Made by a program: the position numbers and the translations under genes
The notes under the pieces: generated by a model
Told to the model about the DNA's origin: nothing
The model's input: only the letters and a program-made list of their open reading frames with translations
The model's database searches: none
Origin: Tiliqua scincoides
Taxonomy: Eukaryota; Chordata; Lepidosauria; Squamata; Scincidae
DNA length: 64,000 nucleotides
Direction: 5' to 3'
Assembly: GCF_035046505.1 (NCBI RefSeq)
Contig: NC_089824.1
Span: 219,922,596 to 219,986,595 of the forward strand
Part shown: positions 33,910 to 45,399 of the stretch, in pieces
How positions within the stretch are numbered: position 1 is the stretch's first letter
Layout: each line of letters opens with the position of its first letter

Positions 33910-35532
33910 TAGTTGCGCAAAGCCAAATCAAACACCCACATCTAGGTTAGAGCTGGATATATGAATGCAGATACTTCTCATTGAGGAAAAGAATCTGAAT
34001 CCTTTACAACAGAAACAGCCCTGGTTGTCATCTTGCCATGAAACAGACCTGGACTTTGGAATAGGTCCAAATTAAATAAATACTGGGGCTGCCAGGTTAC
34101 TGGGGGCAGACATGAGTTGGTGATTAAATCTGATAATAGGTTCCTCTTTAAATTGGCCATGTGCGCACTTTTTGAAGTTGGAGACAAAATAGCTCTTGGG
34201 CAGCCCACTCCTACCTAAAGCCCCATGTGGCGCTGGCAAGTCTTCCACTGCACCCCACAGGGGATTTTTGGTTGCTGGAGGTCTCCCTGGATAGGATGAC
34301 ATTTGTCCCCTTGTCCCAGGATAAGACCCAGCAAATGCTATGGAGAAGCTCAGACCTGCGCCAGCTCAATCACTGGCACAAGTCCATCTTGCTCAGTACA
34401 GGTGGATCAGGCCCAGGAAGAGGTTCGGGATTCAGTGTGCACGTCTTGCTCCCAACTCTCTCTCTCTGTTCCCATCTTTGTCTGACTGCAAATCATCCCA
34501 TCTACTCTAATGCTATTTCCTCACATTCACACACCTGCTCCTTATTCTTAGTTGGGGGGGTTGTCCCTTCCCCAGACTTTGATGGTTTTTCCATTCTCAG
34601 TAACAAGAAACCATCTCCTAAATGATGGTGCCAATTGAGCCATCCTGGGCCATGCAGCCATTTGAACAAGGAAGAGACCCTTCTCTGCTTCTTAGTGAGG
34701 AACACCCAATAAGCTCTATTCAGGCCTTCTGTGTGTGTGTGTGGGGGGGGGGGGGGTTCAAACAGTTGCATGCCAACTAACCTTGCCTCCAAGCTGACAA
34801 GTACCTGGACATCTGCACATTCAACACTTGGCTGCTTTCTCTCTGGCCCAAGGATCTATATGAGGTTGTTTTGCCAGATTTCCAGTACAGGCTTCACTTA
34901 GATAATTATGCCCACTTTAAGTTAATTAGTTCTCCTTCTTTCCCCAACAATGGCCCTATTACTGTCCTACAGCACTGCTGAACCCCACCACTAGGGTAGC
35001 TTACCTGTTCAACCTGCAGAGGTACTCCTTCCTCCCCCCTCCTGACAGCAGCTCCTCCCACCACTACAGCAGCACCTTGGTCCTCAGCAGGTCTTGGGCA
35101 AGGCAGCCACACACCAATCTCAGTGTCCCCAAAGTCCATTCATCCAGTCTACTACCTACCCCAAACTCTCCCTTCATCAGGTGCTTTTATGCCTGATGGA
35201 CCTATTACCTTCAAGTGACTGCAGCTGTGCAGCACACTCTCTGCTGAATGCCCAGGCCTTAACCCTTAAAGGGGCCACTGCTAACACCACATCCTACCTC
35301 CTCACCAGATCTTCCGCAACTCCAATACAGAGGTGGAGAAAGCCTCTCTGTATTCAGTGCTTGCCTTTCCAAACAAGCACTGGACATATGGTAGACAAGG
35401 AGGAAGCTAGCTTGTGTGTTCCAATTCCCTCCCCCATGTGTTTGTTTTATGTATAGAGGTCTGCAGAGATGGGCAATTCAGTTGTCCTTTGGTTAAAAAT
35501 GTGGGTCCTGTGCACAGGATACCCCCCCACCA

Positions 35533-35610
<78 letters not shown>

Positions 35611-36225
35611 GGGGGTGGTGGTGGTTAGGGAACCTCCCAGAGCAAAATTCCATGAGATAGGTGGAGTTACCATCAGAAGGGATATGGACAACCTTCTCCT
35701 TGCGTTACAGGGAACACACAAACACAAACATCTTTAGATCTCAACTAAGGACTATACAGGTTATATTTTTCTACTTGTAAATGTTACTGGTTTTTTTCAT
35801 ACAGGCCTGGTTGACAGCTAGCGGATCCCCAATACCAACCCTTCCTATGTTGATGACTCTGCCAGGAAGCCCCTGCATCTGCCACTGAGGCCCTACATGT
35901 TGCAAAGCAGAAGTTCCAGAGCAGAAGAGGCCTCCTCCTCCTCTACAGATCAAGTTGCCTAGAACAGCCCCATTGCTCCCTGCAGATGCCCATGCCAGGG
36001 AGAGAAGTTCAGTCGTGGTGGTCGGCTGTCTTTCAGAGACCCTTTTCTGCTGCTTAGTGAGGAACCCCTGATAAGCTTCCCCAAAGTACAATTCTATCCA
36101 TCAACATTTTGCCTCACCAGATACACAGCATTCCTCCATTTCCCCAACTTTTCATAGCAGGTCCTTCTTCAGACTTCCATCGACAAGCCTGTTCACTTCT
36201 TGCTGGTGTTATTATATTATGTACA
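33910..36225. other. No gene recognised; microsatellite
   Basis: Contains a G-run near 34743-34756 and a CT/CA compound microsatellite at 35538-35608. Open frames of 100-130 codons show no domains. Confidence 0.4.
35538..35608. repeat. CT(n)CA(n) compound microsatellite
   Basis: About 21 CT units followed directly by about 14 CA units. Confidence 0.9.
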
Positions 36226-36228
36226 TAT

Positions 36229-36556
36229 GTGCGATACAAGGACATCTGCAAGAGGGATCTGAAGGCCTTAGGCGTGGACCTCAACAGGTGGGAAACCCTG
36301 GCCTCTGAGCGGCCCGCTTGGAGGCAGGCTGTGCAGCATGGCCTTTCCCAGTTTGAAGAGACACTTGGCCAACAGTCTGAGGCAAAGAGGCAAAGAAGGA
36401 AGGCCCATAGCCAGGGAGACAGACCAGGGACAGACTGCACTTGCTCCCGGTGTGGAAGGGATTGTCACTCCCGAATCGGCCTTTTCAGCCACACTAGACG
36501 CTGTTCCAGAACCACCATTCAGAGCGCATTACCATAGTCTTTCGAGACTGCCAACA
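36229..36556 (+). repeat. LINE 3' end, C-terminal frame with zinc finger
   Basis: The open frame reads RYKDICKRDLKALGVDLNRW, then RPAWRQAVQHGL, then CSRCGRDCHSRIGLFSHTRR, a C2H2-like finger typical of the C-terminus of some non-LTR retrotransposons. It is followed by ACCATAGTCTTTCGAGACTG, the tail also present on the 5S SINE. Only the last ~100 codons are present. A second copy lies at 45400-45790. The clade is not assigned. Confidence 0.7.
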
Positions 36557-36785
36557 CACCCTATTATATTATGTGCATGACAATGTCTTGATGAAGACTT
36601 GTGACACCTTAAAGTTGAAGACAGAGCATAGTTGTCATGGTCAGAAGAAGCAGATTGCAGTCCGTGAGCATTTGTGCTACAATGTGTTTGTCTTTAAGGT
36701 ACCACAAACCTCTTTGCTTTTTTCGATGCAATCATGGCAACCCCTTTTGGAAGTAATTTCTCAATACTAAATTTTACTCAGACAC
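36557..36785. other. No gene recognised
   Basis: Nothing recognised. Confidence 0.35.
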
Positions 36786-37327
36786 AAATGTCATGTATGC
36801 TGTTGCTGCATTTCTCAAACCGGGGGTCGGGACCCACTAGGTGAGTCGCAAGTTGATTTCAGGTGGGTCCTCATTCATTTCAATGTGTATTTTATTTTTA
36901 TTATATTAGACTTGATTCTACCATACATTTGGGAAAAATGTTACAGATCTGTACTACAGGCTAAAATGTATATGCTTTTAACAATGATAGTCAATAGGAC
37001 TTACTCCTGGGTAAGTTTGGGTAGGATTGCAGCATTTGGGATGTTTGGGGAATTTTTTTTTAAACAGATGAGCAACTGCATGGGATGATTAGAAGGATTC
37101 TTCTCTATTTTAAATAAATTTTTTAACTTATGATAGACTTAATCTACTTCCTTCTTTAATTAGTTTGATTTGATTTTGTCCTCTGGAGGTGTTAAAAGTT
37201 CTCTGCTTGATTATGTCACTTCTGCCCATGTCATCACTTCCAGGTTCATGTCATCACTTTTTGAGGGTCCCCACGGATTGTCATTCTAAAAAGTGGGTCG
37301 CTGTGCTTCGAAGTTTGAGAAGCACTG
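36786..37327 (+). mobile_element. hAT-like element, CAGTGTTTCTCAAAC family, 0.54 kb
   Basis: Left end CATTTCTCAAACCGGGGGTC and GGGACCCACTAGGTGAGTCG; right end AAGTTTGAGAAGCACTG. The flanks TGCTGTTG and TGCTATTA agree at 6 of 8. Inside is GGACTTACTCCTGGGTAAG then GTAGGATTGCAGC, the palindromic module. Confidence 0.65.
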
Positions 37328-37429
37328 TGCTATTACATTTCTTAGAACTCCTACTTATTTCTAGAATGTCCAAATCTTCATACACCCTCACTACACATAG
37401 ATATCTTGCAGTCAGTGCGTCACCACTGA

Positions 37430-37545
37430 CAAGGGACCTCAGACAGGAGGATTGGGAAAAATTCTGCCAGAGAACAGCTGCTAGTCAGACAACATTGGGC
37501 TAGGTTGACCAATGACCTGACTCCGTCTAAGGAAGCTATCTAAGT
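37430..37545 (+). repeat. tRNA-Ala-like SINE body fragment
   Basis: ACCAATGACCTGACTCCGTC and TAAGGAAGCTATCTAAGTTC match the 3' body of the SINE at 21266; the head is missing. Confidence 0.4.
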
Positions 37546-37719
37546 TCCTCAAGTTTTCACTTCCATCCCAAACCCCAAAGTCACTTCCTGGCTACAAACA
37601 ATCCTATTTTTTTTCACTAAGACTAGAGCAATATTTGGATTAGGTGGGGGAAATCAACACTGTCTTTTGGCAAAATCCACAGGTTAGAGTTTGCAATAGG
37701 TGGTTCGTGTTGATTTGGC

Positions 37720-37874
37720 AGCAACTGTTATCCTGCACGTGCCCGATCTCGTCTGATCTTGGAAGCTAAGCAGGGTCAGGCCTGCTTAGTACTTGGATGG
37801 GAGACCGCCTGGGAATACTGGGTGCTGTAGGCTTATACCATAGTCTTTCGAGACTGAAGGTTGCCAACCAACCA
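37720..37874 (+). repeat. 5S rRNA-derived SINE
   Basis: GCCCGATCTCGTCTGATCTT, GGAAGCTAAGCAGGGTCAGG, GGATGGGAGACCGCCTGGGA, then the tail ATACCATAGTCTTTCGAGAC. It shares its first bases CAGCAACTGTTA with the copy at 14329. Confidence 0.87.
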
Positions 37875-38680
37875 TATATTTTGGTTCAGATAGGTTTTTG
37901 TTTCTGGTGAGGCATCTCAGGCTACTGTAATATACAATACACTCCAACAGAGAGTGTCCCCATTAAACTATTTTCCTCTCTTCTGAATTCATTAACTAAC
38001 TACTTGGGACAAATTAAGACAAGTGTCTTACTAATGAATGCAAAAGGATGGATTGCATGAGTCAACTCCTCCAGAAGCATGAATTCCCCCCCGCCCCCAT
38101 TTACCATCAGTGAACGAATGGAAAGTTCTGGTCCAGACATCCCTTTGCCTTCTACAGGACTCCATGAAGGTGCCAAGTTTTCATCTGCTTGTAATCTGCT
38201 TGAAGATCAAAGGATCTCTGATAGAGTCCTTGGAGAGCTGTGATTTCAGGCTTGATATAATGCTCCTTCGTCTGATGAAATTCCTCCCCCGCATAATGAC
38301 AAAAAAATGGAATGAAATTGCTGGAAAAGGAAGGAAAATAAGATAAGCCGTGCAGAATGCAAATATATCTCATTCCCTCTCATTCTGCCGCACAGTGTTT
38401 GCTGAGTATTCCGGGTTCTTAGGCGTTGCAGAGACTGGGCAGTTTAGGCAATCCACAGGTTCAGGGTCCGACTCCTATAAACAACTCCCCCAGAAACCTC
38501 TTTATCATTACACCTGGTGCTGAATCTGGGTCCTCTGGTTTATTTTTCTTTTGGATATTTGTCACACTTTCCACCTGCATGCAACAATCAACCAAGCACC
38601 AAATGGGCCACCCAGCCAGCAGGGGAAGACCAATACTGTATGTATTTGGTTCCACTCATAAGGACATCAGAAGAGCCCCA
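37875..38680. other. No gene recognised
   Basis: No domain or named repeat seen. Confidence 0.35.
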
Positions 38681-38683
38681 CTG

Positions 38684-39130
38684 AACATAAGAACATAAGA
38701 ACAGCCCCACTGGATCAGGCCATAGGCCCATCTAGTCCAGCTTCCTGTATCTCACAGCGGCCCATCAAATGCCCCAGGGAGCACACCAGATAGCAAGAGA
38801 CCTGCAAGGCTTCCTGGGAATTGTAGTTAAGAACATAAAAACAGCCCCACTGGATCAGGCCAGAGGCCCATCTAGTCCAGCTTCCTGTATCTCACAGCGG
38901 CCCACCAAATGCCCCAGGGAGCACAACAGATAACAAGAGACCTCATCCTGGTGCCCTCCCTTGCATCTGGCATTCTGACATAGCCCATTTCTAAAATCAG
39001 GAGGTTGCGCATACACATCATGGCTTGTACCCCATAATGGATTTTTCCTCCAGAAACTCATCCAATCCCCTTTTAAAGGCGTCTAGGCTAGACGCCAGCA
39101 CCACATCCTGTGGCAAGGAGTTCCACAGAC
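38684..39130 (-). repeat. CR1 LINE 3' region with duplicated tail
   Basis: Minus-sense copy with two tail units (38684-38800 and 38830-38945) joined by the ACTACAATTCCCAGGAAGCC spacer. The rest of the 3'UTR and the last codons (GYKP ... LWNSLPQDVVLA) run to about 39130. Confidence 0.85.
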
Positions 39131-40765
39131 CACTGGATCAGGCCAAAGGCCCATCTAGTCCAGTTTCCTGTATCTCTCAGTGGCCCACCAGATGCCTTTG
39201 GGAGAAGACAACATGATTCCTGTATCCTGTTGCCACTCCCTTGCATATGGCATTCAGAGAAAGGATACCTCTAAAGATTGCATTCGGTCATCATGGCTTG
39301 TAACCTTTTCCTCCATCCATCTGTGCAATTCCCTTTTCTTTGAAAAGGTCAACAGGCATGTGGATGCGGGAGAACCCATGGACATTATATATCTGGACTT
39401 TCAGAAGGTGTTTGACACGGTCCCTCACCAAAGGCTACTGAAAAAACTCCACAGTCAGGGAATTAGAGGACAGGTCCTCTCGTGGATTGAGAACTGGTTG
39501 GAGGCCAGGAAGCAGAGAGTGGGTGTCAATGGGCAATTTTCACAATGGAGAGAGGTGAAAAGCGGTGTGCCCCAAGGATCTGTCCTGGGACCGGTGCTTT
39601 TCAACCACTTCATAAATGACCTGGAGACAGGGTTGAGCAGTGAGGTGGCTAAGTTTGTAGACGACACCAAACTTTTCCGAGTGGTGAAGACCAGAAGTGA
39701 TTGTGAGGAGCTCCAGAAAGATCTCTCCAGACTGGCAGAATGGGCAGCAAAATGGCAGATGCGCTTCAATGTCAGTAAGTGTAAAGTCATGCACATTGGG
39801 GCAAAAAATCAAAACTTTAGATATAGGCTGATGGGTTCTGAGCTGTCTGTGACAGATCAGGAGAGAGGTCTTGGGGTGGTGGTGGACAGGTCGATGAAAG
39901 TCTTGACTCAATGCGTGGCGGCCAGTTCTATGCTTGGGATCATTAGGAAAGGTATTGAGAACAAAACAGCTAATATTATAATGCCGTTGTACAAATCTAT
40001 GGTAAGGCCACACCTGGAGTATTGCGTCCAGTTCTGGTCGCCACATCTCAAAAAAGACATAGTGGAAATGGAAAAGGTGCAAAAGAGAGCGACTAAGATG
40101 ATTACGGGGCTGGGGCACTTTCCTTATGAGGAAAGGCTACAGCGTTTGGGCCTCTTCAGCCTAAAAAAGAGACGCCTGAGGGGGGACATGATTGAGACAT
40201 ACAAAATTATGCAGGGGATGGACAGAGTGGATAGGGAGATGCTCTTTACACTCTCACATAACACCAGAACCAGGGGACATCCACTCAAAGTGAGTGTTGG
40301 GCAGGTTAGGACAGACAAAAGAAAATATTTCTTTACTCAGCGTGTGGTCGGTCTGTGGAACTCCTTGCCACAGGATGTGGTGCTGGCGTCTAGCCTAGAT
40401 GCCTTTAGAAGGGGATTGGACAAGTTTCTGGAGGAAAAATCCATTATGGGGTACAAGCCATGATGTGTATGCGCAACCTCCTGATTTTAGAAATGGGCGA
40501 TGTCAGAATGCCAGATGCAAGGGAGGGCACCAGAATGAGGTCTCTTGTTAACTGGTGTGCTCCCTGGGGCATTTGGTGGGCCACTGTGAGATACAGGAAG
40601 CTGGACTAGATGGGCCTATGACCTGATCCAGTGGGGCTGTTCTTATGTTCTTATAAAAGCATCCAGGGCAGGTGCCATCACCATATCTTGTGGCAAGGAG
40701 TTCCACAGATTAATTAGATGCTGGGTGAAGAAATATTTCCTTTTTATAATAGGATTGGAGACCAC
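39131..40765 (-). repeat. Older CR1 LINE, split by a younger CR1
   Basis: Diverged minus-sense CR1 3' sequence runs from the tail (39131) to TGCAATTCCCTTTTC (39338). It resumes at TAAAAGCATCCAGGGCAGGT (40655) and reads on into GGCAAGGAGTTCCACAGATT and AAATATTTCC. The two parts join in the expected order across the plus-strand element at 39339-40654. Confidence 0.8.
39339..40654 (+). repeat. Young CR1/L3-type LINE with open RT frame
   Basis: From 39339 to the stop at 40463 the frame is open for about 374 codons. It covers the C-terminal half of a non-LTR reverse transcriptase: motif A region DIIYLDFQKVFDTVPHQ, then SGVPQGSVLGPVLF, then FVDDTKLF, then GLGVVVD and a C-terminal KMITGLGHFPYEERLQRLG. 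The catalytic Asp pair is present, but the residue before it is Val where CR1 normally has Ala. There is no endonuclease or ORF1: the copy is 5'-truncated, as CR1 insertions usually are, so it cannot move on its own. The 3'UTR ends TTCTTATGTTCTTA. The open frame appears to continue upstream to 39180, but those codons belong to the older host CR1. Confidence 0.9.
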
Positions 40766-41394
40766 CCCAGGATCCCAGTCACGCGGTCTTGAGTTATTTT
40801 GTCATGGAAGAACTTAAGGAAATACAAAGCTGTGAATTCAGATCTAGGAATTACCAAAACCGAACTGTTAGATTTCCATTCAGCACCTTCCTTCTACTTT
40901 CTGACCTGTCAATTGCAAAACCAAATGCCACAATTCTTGAGATTGCACTCTCAGTGCAACCTCTGTCATGCAGCCCACCAGCAACCCAGCTCCAAATCGT
41001 CAGATACAGCAAGCAAAGAGGAGGACTCAGCATCTGTCTCCAGCTTGCCCCTTGCCTCACAATAGCAAGAGCTATTGGACACCCCATTAGGAATGATTGT
41101 CAGGTTTCATTGTACTCTGTGTTACAAAAGATGATGCCTTTGATTAGCAGCAATTGGTCTCAGTCCCTGCATCTGCCTGAAGAGAATATGAGATGCTAAA
41201 GTAGGGCAGCTTCAGTTGAGTCTCTGTAGGTCTCATTGAGAGACATAAAAAGACCTAAAAATTCATTTGCTGCAATTTCTTTTGCACAATCGCCACGCCC
41301 CACTGTAACAAAAGACACCTGACTTCAATAACCGAATGTTCTTCCTCTGTTTCCTCATCTCCCACCCCTTCCTCTGTTGTCTCTATTGAATTTT
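40766..41394. other. No gene recognised
   Basis: A 136-codon + frame (40789-41199) overlaps frames in other registers and on the minus strand, and has no motif. Confidence 0.4.
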
Positions 41395-41457
41395 AGATTG
41401 CAAACTCTACAGGGTAGGGACCTGCCCTTTTATTCTTTGTACAGTGCCAGATGAGGC
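41395..41457 (+). repeat. SINE 3' tail fragment
   Basis: AGATTGCAAACTCTACAGGG, TAGGGACCTGCCCTTTTATT and TGTACAGTGCCAG resemble the tail also seen at 5060-5150. Confidence 0.4.
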
Positions 41458-41458
41458 A

Positions 41459-41550
41459 GTACAGACAAAAGGAAATTTTTCTTTACTCAGCATGTACTTA
41501 ATCTGTGGAACTCCTTGCCACAAGACGTGGCGATGGCACCTGGAATGTGC
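41459..41550 (+). repeat. CR1 LINE C-terminal fragment
   Basis: GACAAAAGGAAATTTTTCTT and CTGTGGAACTCCTTGCCACA match the end of the CR1 coding frame; short and diverged. Confidence 0.6.
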
Positions 41551-41693
41551 TAGGGACAAAAAAAATGCCTCTGGTTCACCCCACCCCCTACATGCGTGTG
41601 CACACATATTTTCTGGGATTCGAGGACTGGAGCTTTTCCCATGCAGAAGAGGCAAATTAATTCTTTCCATCGGTGATTGCGCAGCCTTTAGAG

Positions 41694-42027
41694 CAGCAAT
41701 TTTTAATGTTCTCCTCACAGCATAACTTCTATGGTCTTCTCTATGGTCTTTGCCTCTTGTGATGTCATGTCTTCCAGGAGACTCATCTGAGTACTGCAAT
41801 TCTGTTTCTAGAGCAAATGTCTGTAGCAACAAATTGTCTGACCCTCTTCCTCCACAGGCTGTGTTTCTGCTGGTAGAGAAACAATTCATTACTACAGATG
41901 GATGCCCTAGAAACAGAGCTACAGAACCCAAAAGAATTTTTCAGAAGTTTTCAACCACTGTGATCCCAGTTCCCATGGCACACCTGCGGACCTCGCATGG
42001 TTGTGGCATACCAGTTGAAAATTGCTG
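41694..42027. mobile_element. hAT-like non-autonomous element
   Basis: Ends CAGCAATTTTTAATG / GTTGAAAATTGCTG. The flanks CTTTAGAG (41686-41693) and CTTTAGAC (42028-42035) form an 8-bp duplication with one change. The body shares CTTCTATGGTCTTC and CAGAACCC with 2461-3205 and 26253-26631, in inverted order. Confidence 0.72.
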
Positions 42028-42035
42028 CTTTAGAC

Positions 42036-42636
42036 ATAGGCTAGTCAGTGCAGGAGCTTCCCTGGCACACGACAAGGACACAGGTGTAACCATGGTGCAG
42101 CCCAAATGGGTGGAAAAGGCCATGATAAGAGTAGATCAGCAACAGGACAAGCTCAGTGGTGAATTTCAAAGAGGAGGTGTGGATCCGAAAAACATATTTA
42201 TGGATCTAGAAGTTTCAATCTCTGGTGCCTCTCAGGCTTGGATATAATGTCCAAAACAATGAAAGACAGGACTGGAAACAGGACAAATTGATCAGTTCCA
42301 CTCTATTCTCCTAATGAGATTCCACTGTGCTGTTACAGCCTTCTATTCCATGCAAAACCCGAACAGGTGATGCTCTTCTCTGGGTTTTTCTATAGACTGG
42401 GACTTAGTGGGGAACAACAGTGTATACTTAGTTCCCTGTCCACCTGGGACACACATCTTTCAATGACACCCACCTAGACAGGGGAAGGCAGGAAAACCAA
42501 CCTTTGCTCAGCAGAGTGGAAGGAAAGCAAAAGCAGGTTTTGGAATTGGTCATCTGAAAGAAATGGTTTTAGACTTGGAAAAACAGGGCATTTGAATGGT
42601 GTTTCTCCTGTGACCCTGTCACGTTTTGCCAACCTG
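42036..42636. other. No gene recognised
   Basis: Nothing recognised. Confidence 0.35.
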
Positions 42637-42790
42637 CTGGTTGGCAACCTTCAGTCTCGAAAGACTATGGTATAAGCCTACAGCACCTGGTATTCCCAGG
42701 CGGTCTCCCATCCAAGTACTAACCAGGCCTGACCCTGCTTAGCTTCCCAGATCAGACGAGATCGGGCATGTGCAGGGTGACACCAACCAA
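42637..42790 (-). repeat. 5S rRNA-derived SINE
   Basis: In minus sense: CCTGCACATGCCCGATCTCG, GGGAAGCTAAGCAGGGTCAG, GGATGGGAGACCGCCTGGGA, then the ATACCATAGTCTTTCGAGAC tail and GGTTGCCAACC. Confidence 0.87.
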
Positions 42791-43004
42791 CCTGCTAATT
42801 TATCAATAAACAGATCAGAACAAGAGCTTCCATTCAACTCTACCAGTCTGACATCTTGGTTCCGCCAATGGCCAATCTGGTGCCACTGGGAAGTCCACAA
42901 GCAAGATGTGAAGGCAACAGTCCTGTCCCCCCCCCCCGCTGCGTGCTTCCCCAGCAACTGGAATTTTGAGATATGCTGCCTCTGAATGTGAAGGTTCCAT
43001 GTCA

Positions 43005-43190
43005 CCATCATGGCTTATATGCCCATTAATATAGCTTTATTCCATAAATTTGTCTAATTTAAAGTCATTTAAGCTAGCGGCCATCATGACATCTTGTGGC
43101 AGTGAGTTCCACAAATTATATGTTGTGTGTAGGAGGACTTCCTTTGGTCTATCCTGAATCTATTGGGCGGCACTGAGTTCTAGTGTGAAT
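43005..43190 (-). repeat. Old CR1 LINE fragment
   Basis: CATCATGGCTTATATGCCC, ATTTGTCTAATTTAAAGTCA, TCTTGTGGCAGTGAGTTCCA and TTTGGTCTATCCTGAATCTA are diverged CR1 C-terminal and 3'UTR sequence. Confidence 0.55.
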
Positions 43191-43583
43191 GAGAAAGAAT
43201 CTCTCCCTCTCTCTTTCCACACAATCAGGAAACAGGAGGTCTGGCTTAGTAGTAGAGTTGTTGCCTGTGAGGCTCAAAGAACATCTGGGAATGCAGTTTG
43301 AAACGGCTGGAAACATTTGAGAGCTGCTCCTGCTGCTGTCAAGATGAGTCATCCCAGCCAATGAGGGGAATGGAGGATGACCCCCGGCCTTCAGTGAGAG
43401 TGAAGGAGTGCCGTAAGATAAAGCTTGGAGGAGAACGCAGCCAGAAAGATTCCACCTGGAATGAAGGCAGTCTATGGAAGAACAGAACTTGTAATTGCAA
43501 AAATCCCTACATGGGAATTTAAAAAGCCTGCCTATGTAAACTGCCTTGGATTAAAGTCAGCGGAGAAATCCAGTGACAAGAGA

Positions 43584-45276
43584 GAGTAGCGTAGCTAGGG
43601 GGGTGCAAGGGGTAGCAGGTGCACCGGGTTACAGGGTGGGTGGGGGCAACAACATGGCTGAGGCGGCAACAACTTGCTGGCAACAGCACCTGTGCGCAAC
43701 AATCGGGCTGCTGCCGGCAGCCCTGCCAGTACCAGGCACTCTGGAGGGAGGAGGGGCAACAGTCAGGGGAAAGGGGTGAAACTGCATGTTGCCCCTCCCT
43801 GCAGCCAAGATGGAAGGTAGTCTAGCTCATTGCTTCATTGCATTCATTGCATTGCATTCATTGCATGAGCTCATCTAGCTCATTGCTTCATTGCTTCATT
43901 GCAGAGCTCAAGAGCCACAGGTCCTGGCAGGCACAAGGAACTGGCCCTCTCCCCCTCCCGCAGCTAAGATGCTGTCGAGGGGCACAGACCTCCTCGGAGT
44001 CTTCCTTTCATGCACTTGGCAGCCCTCATTCCCTCCATGATTTCCTCCACAAGTCCTGCTCAACATGCTGCCCCCTGAAGCCCTATTTGGCTTAAATGGC
44101 AAGAGAGGCGTGTGGGGAGCGCGTCAGTGCTTGTTTGTGTTTAGAGAAGGAGGAAGAAGTGTGTTGGTGAGGGGGGGCTGTTGGATGCTGATCAGGACAC
44201 TGGGTGTGTGTGTGTGAGAGAGAGAGAGAGATGGAGCCCCCCCCATAGGCAGGCATAGCCCCCAGAGACCCTTGTGGAGCCCAGCCTGGACTGAGGAAGG
44301 GGTTCCCCTTGTGCAGCGGGACCAGTTGCTCACCACTCCCCCGCCCTGCGCTGCCTACTCTCCTCTGCTCTTCACAGACCTCTCTCTACTTGCCTGCCCC
44401 CTTATCCTCCTCTCTCCTCCTGGCAAGGCGGAAGCAGCCCAATTGTCTCCACAATCTAAGCCAGGAGGGCTTGCTCCTGAGTAGACATGCAGGAGATTGG
44501 GCTCTGAGGCTGCAACCCTATCCACACTATCCTGGGAGTAAGCCCCATTGACTAAAATGGGCTTGCTTCCAAGTAGGCAGGCAGAGAATTGGGCTCCAAG
44601 GCTGCAACCCTCTCCCCACTTTCCTGGGAGTAAGCCCCATTACTAGACTGGCCTTGCTTCCAAGTAGGCAGGCAGAGGATTGGGCTCCAAGGCTGCAATC
44701 CTCTCCCCACTTTCCTGGGAGTAAGCCCCATTGACTAGACTGGGCTTGCTTCCAAGTAGACATGCAGAGGATTGGACTCTGAGTTGGCTGACTGTGAGAG
44801 GTTACCTGCGCATGTGCAGGAACCTGAAGAGGGTAGCAAGCAAGGCACAGCAACCTGGAAGGCAAGTTGCAGCAGGAGAACTGAGCAGTAGGTGGTTTGG
44901 CTTCATCATTGTTTCCCATAATTCCTCCATTCCACTTCCTACAGTTAAGCTGCTGGCTCTTATGATTGTCTCCAGTCCCCTCCTTCACATCTCAAACTGT
45001 GTAAGGCTGCAATCCTACCTTACTTCACTTACCAGGGAGTAAGCCCCATTGAACACAATGGGACTTACTTCTGAGTAGACATGAATAGAGTGTGCTGTAA
45101 AAGTGCAATACTAACTTTCAACAAGTGTTTGCTGTTTTAAAATATTAACTAACATTTCTCACTCACTTTAACAAATAAAAAGACCCAACGGAATTAATTA
45201 AATTTGATGTCATTGCTGGGAGGGGGCTACAGAATTTATTTTGCACTGGGCAGCAACTTGGTTAGCTACGCCACTG
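43584..45276 (+). mobile_element. hAT non-autonomous element, 1.69 kb, CAGTGGCATAGC termini
   Basis: Ends GAGTAGCGTAGCTAGGGGG / TTAGCTACGCCACTG, with an exact 8-bp target duplication ACAAGAGA (43576-43583, 45277-45284). The termini match the small MITEs at 8821, 10886, 30971 and 54232, but the interior is different and longer. It carries a CATTGCATTC-type simple repeat (43828-43905), a GT/GA run (44206-44231), a tandem array (44461-44785) and one more palindromic module (45003-45085). No transposase frame is present, so mobilisation would need a related source. Confidence 0.82.
44461..44785. repeat. Tandem array, ~91-bp unit, ~3.5 copies
   Basis: GGCTGCAA starts recur at about 44508, 44600 and 44691. 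Each unit contains CTGGGAGTAAGCCCCATT and GGGCTTGCTTCCAAGTAG, a variant of the short palindromic module, internal to the 1.69-kb hAT element. Confidence 0.8.
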
Positions 45277-45399
45277 ACAAGAGAGGCAATATATAAATAC
45301 TGGTATTATTATTTATTTTCTCACAGTCATGTTGTTTTTGACTGGATTTTGTATATGTCCACCTATCAAGTCCTTCCCAAGGGCCTAGGAGAGGCAGCT

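Larger units (their letters stand above)
43228..45325 (+). repeat. Sauria-type SINE split by a hAT element
   Basis: The left part (43228-43583) has the decayed tRNA head AGGAGGTCTGGCTTAGTAGT, GCAAAAATCCCTACATGGGA and GCCTATGTAAACTGCCTTGG. The right part (45285-45325) is GGCAATATATAAATACTGGT and an ATT-rich end. Together they make one SINE. Confidence 0.8.

Noticed and set aside
35414-35737. Ser/Leu/His-repeat protein over the CT/CA microsatellite
   Set aside because: It is a translation of simple repeats.
39180-39338. First 53 codons of the 427-codon frame as part of the CR1 protein
   Set aside because: They are minus-strand CR1 tail sequence read in the wrong sense. The young element starts at about 39339.
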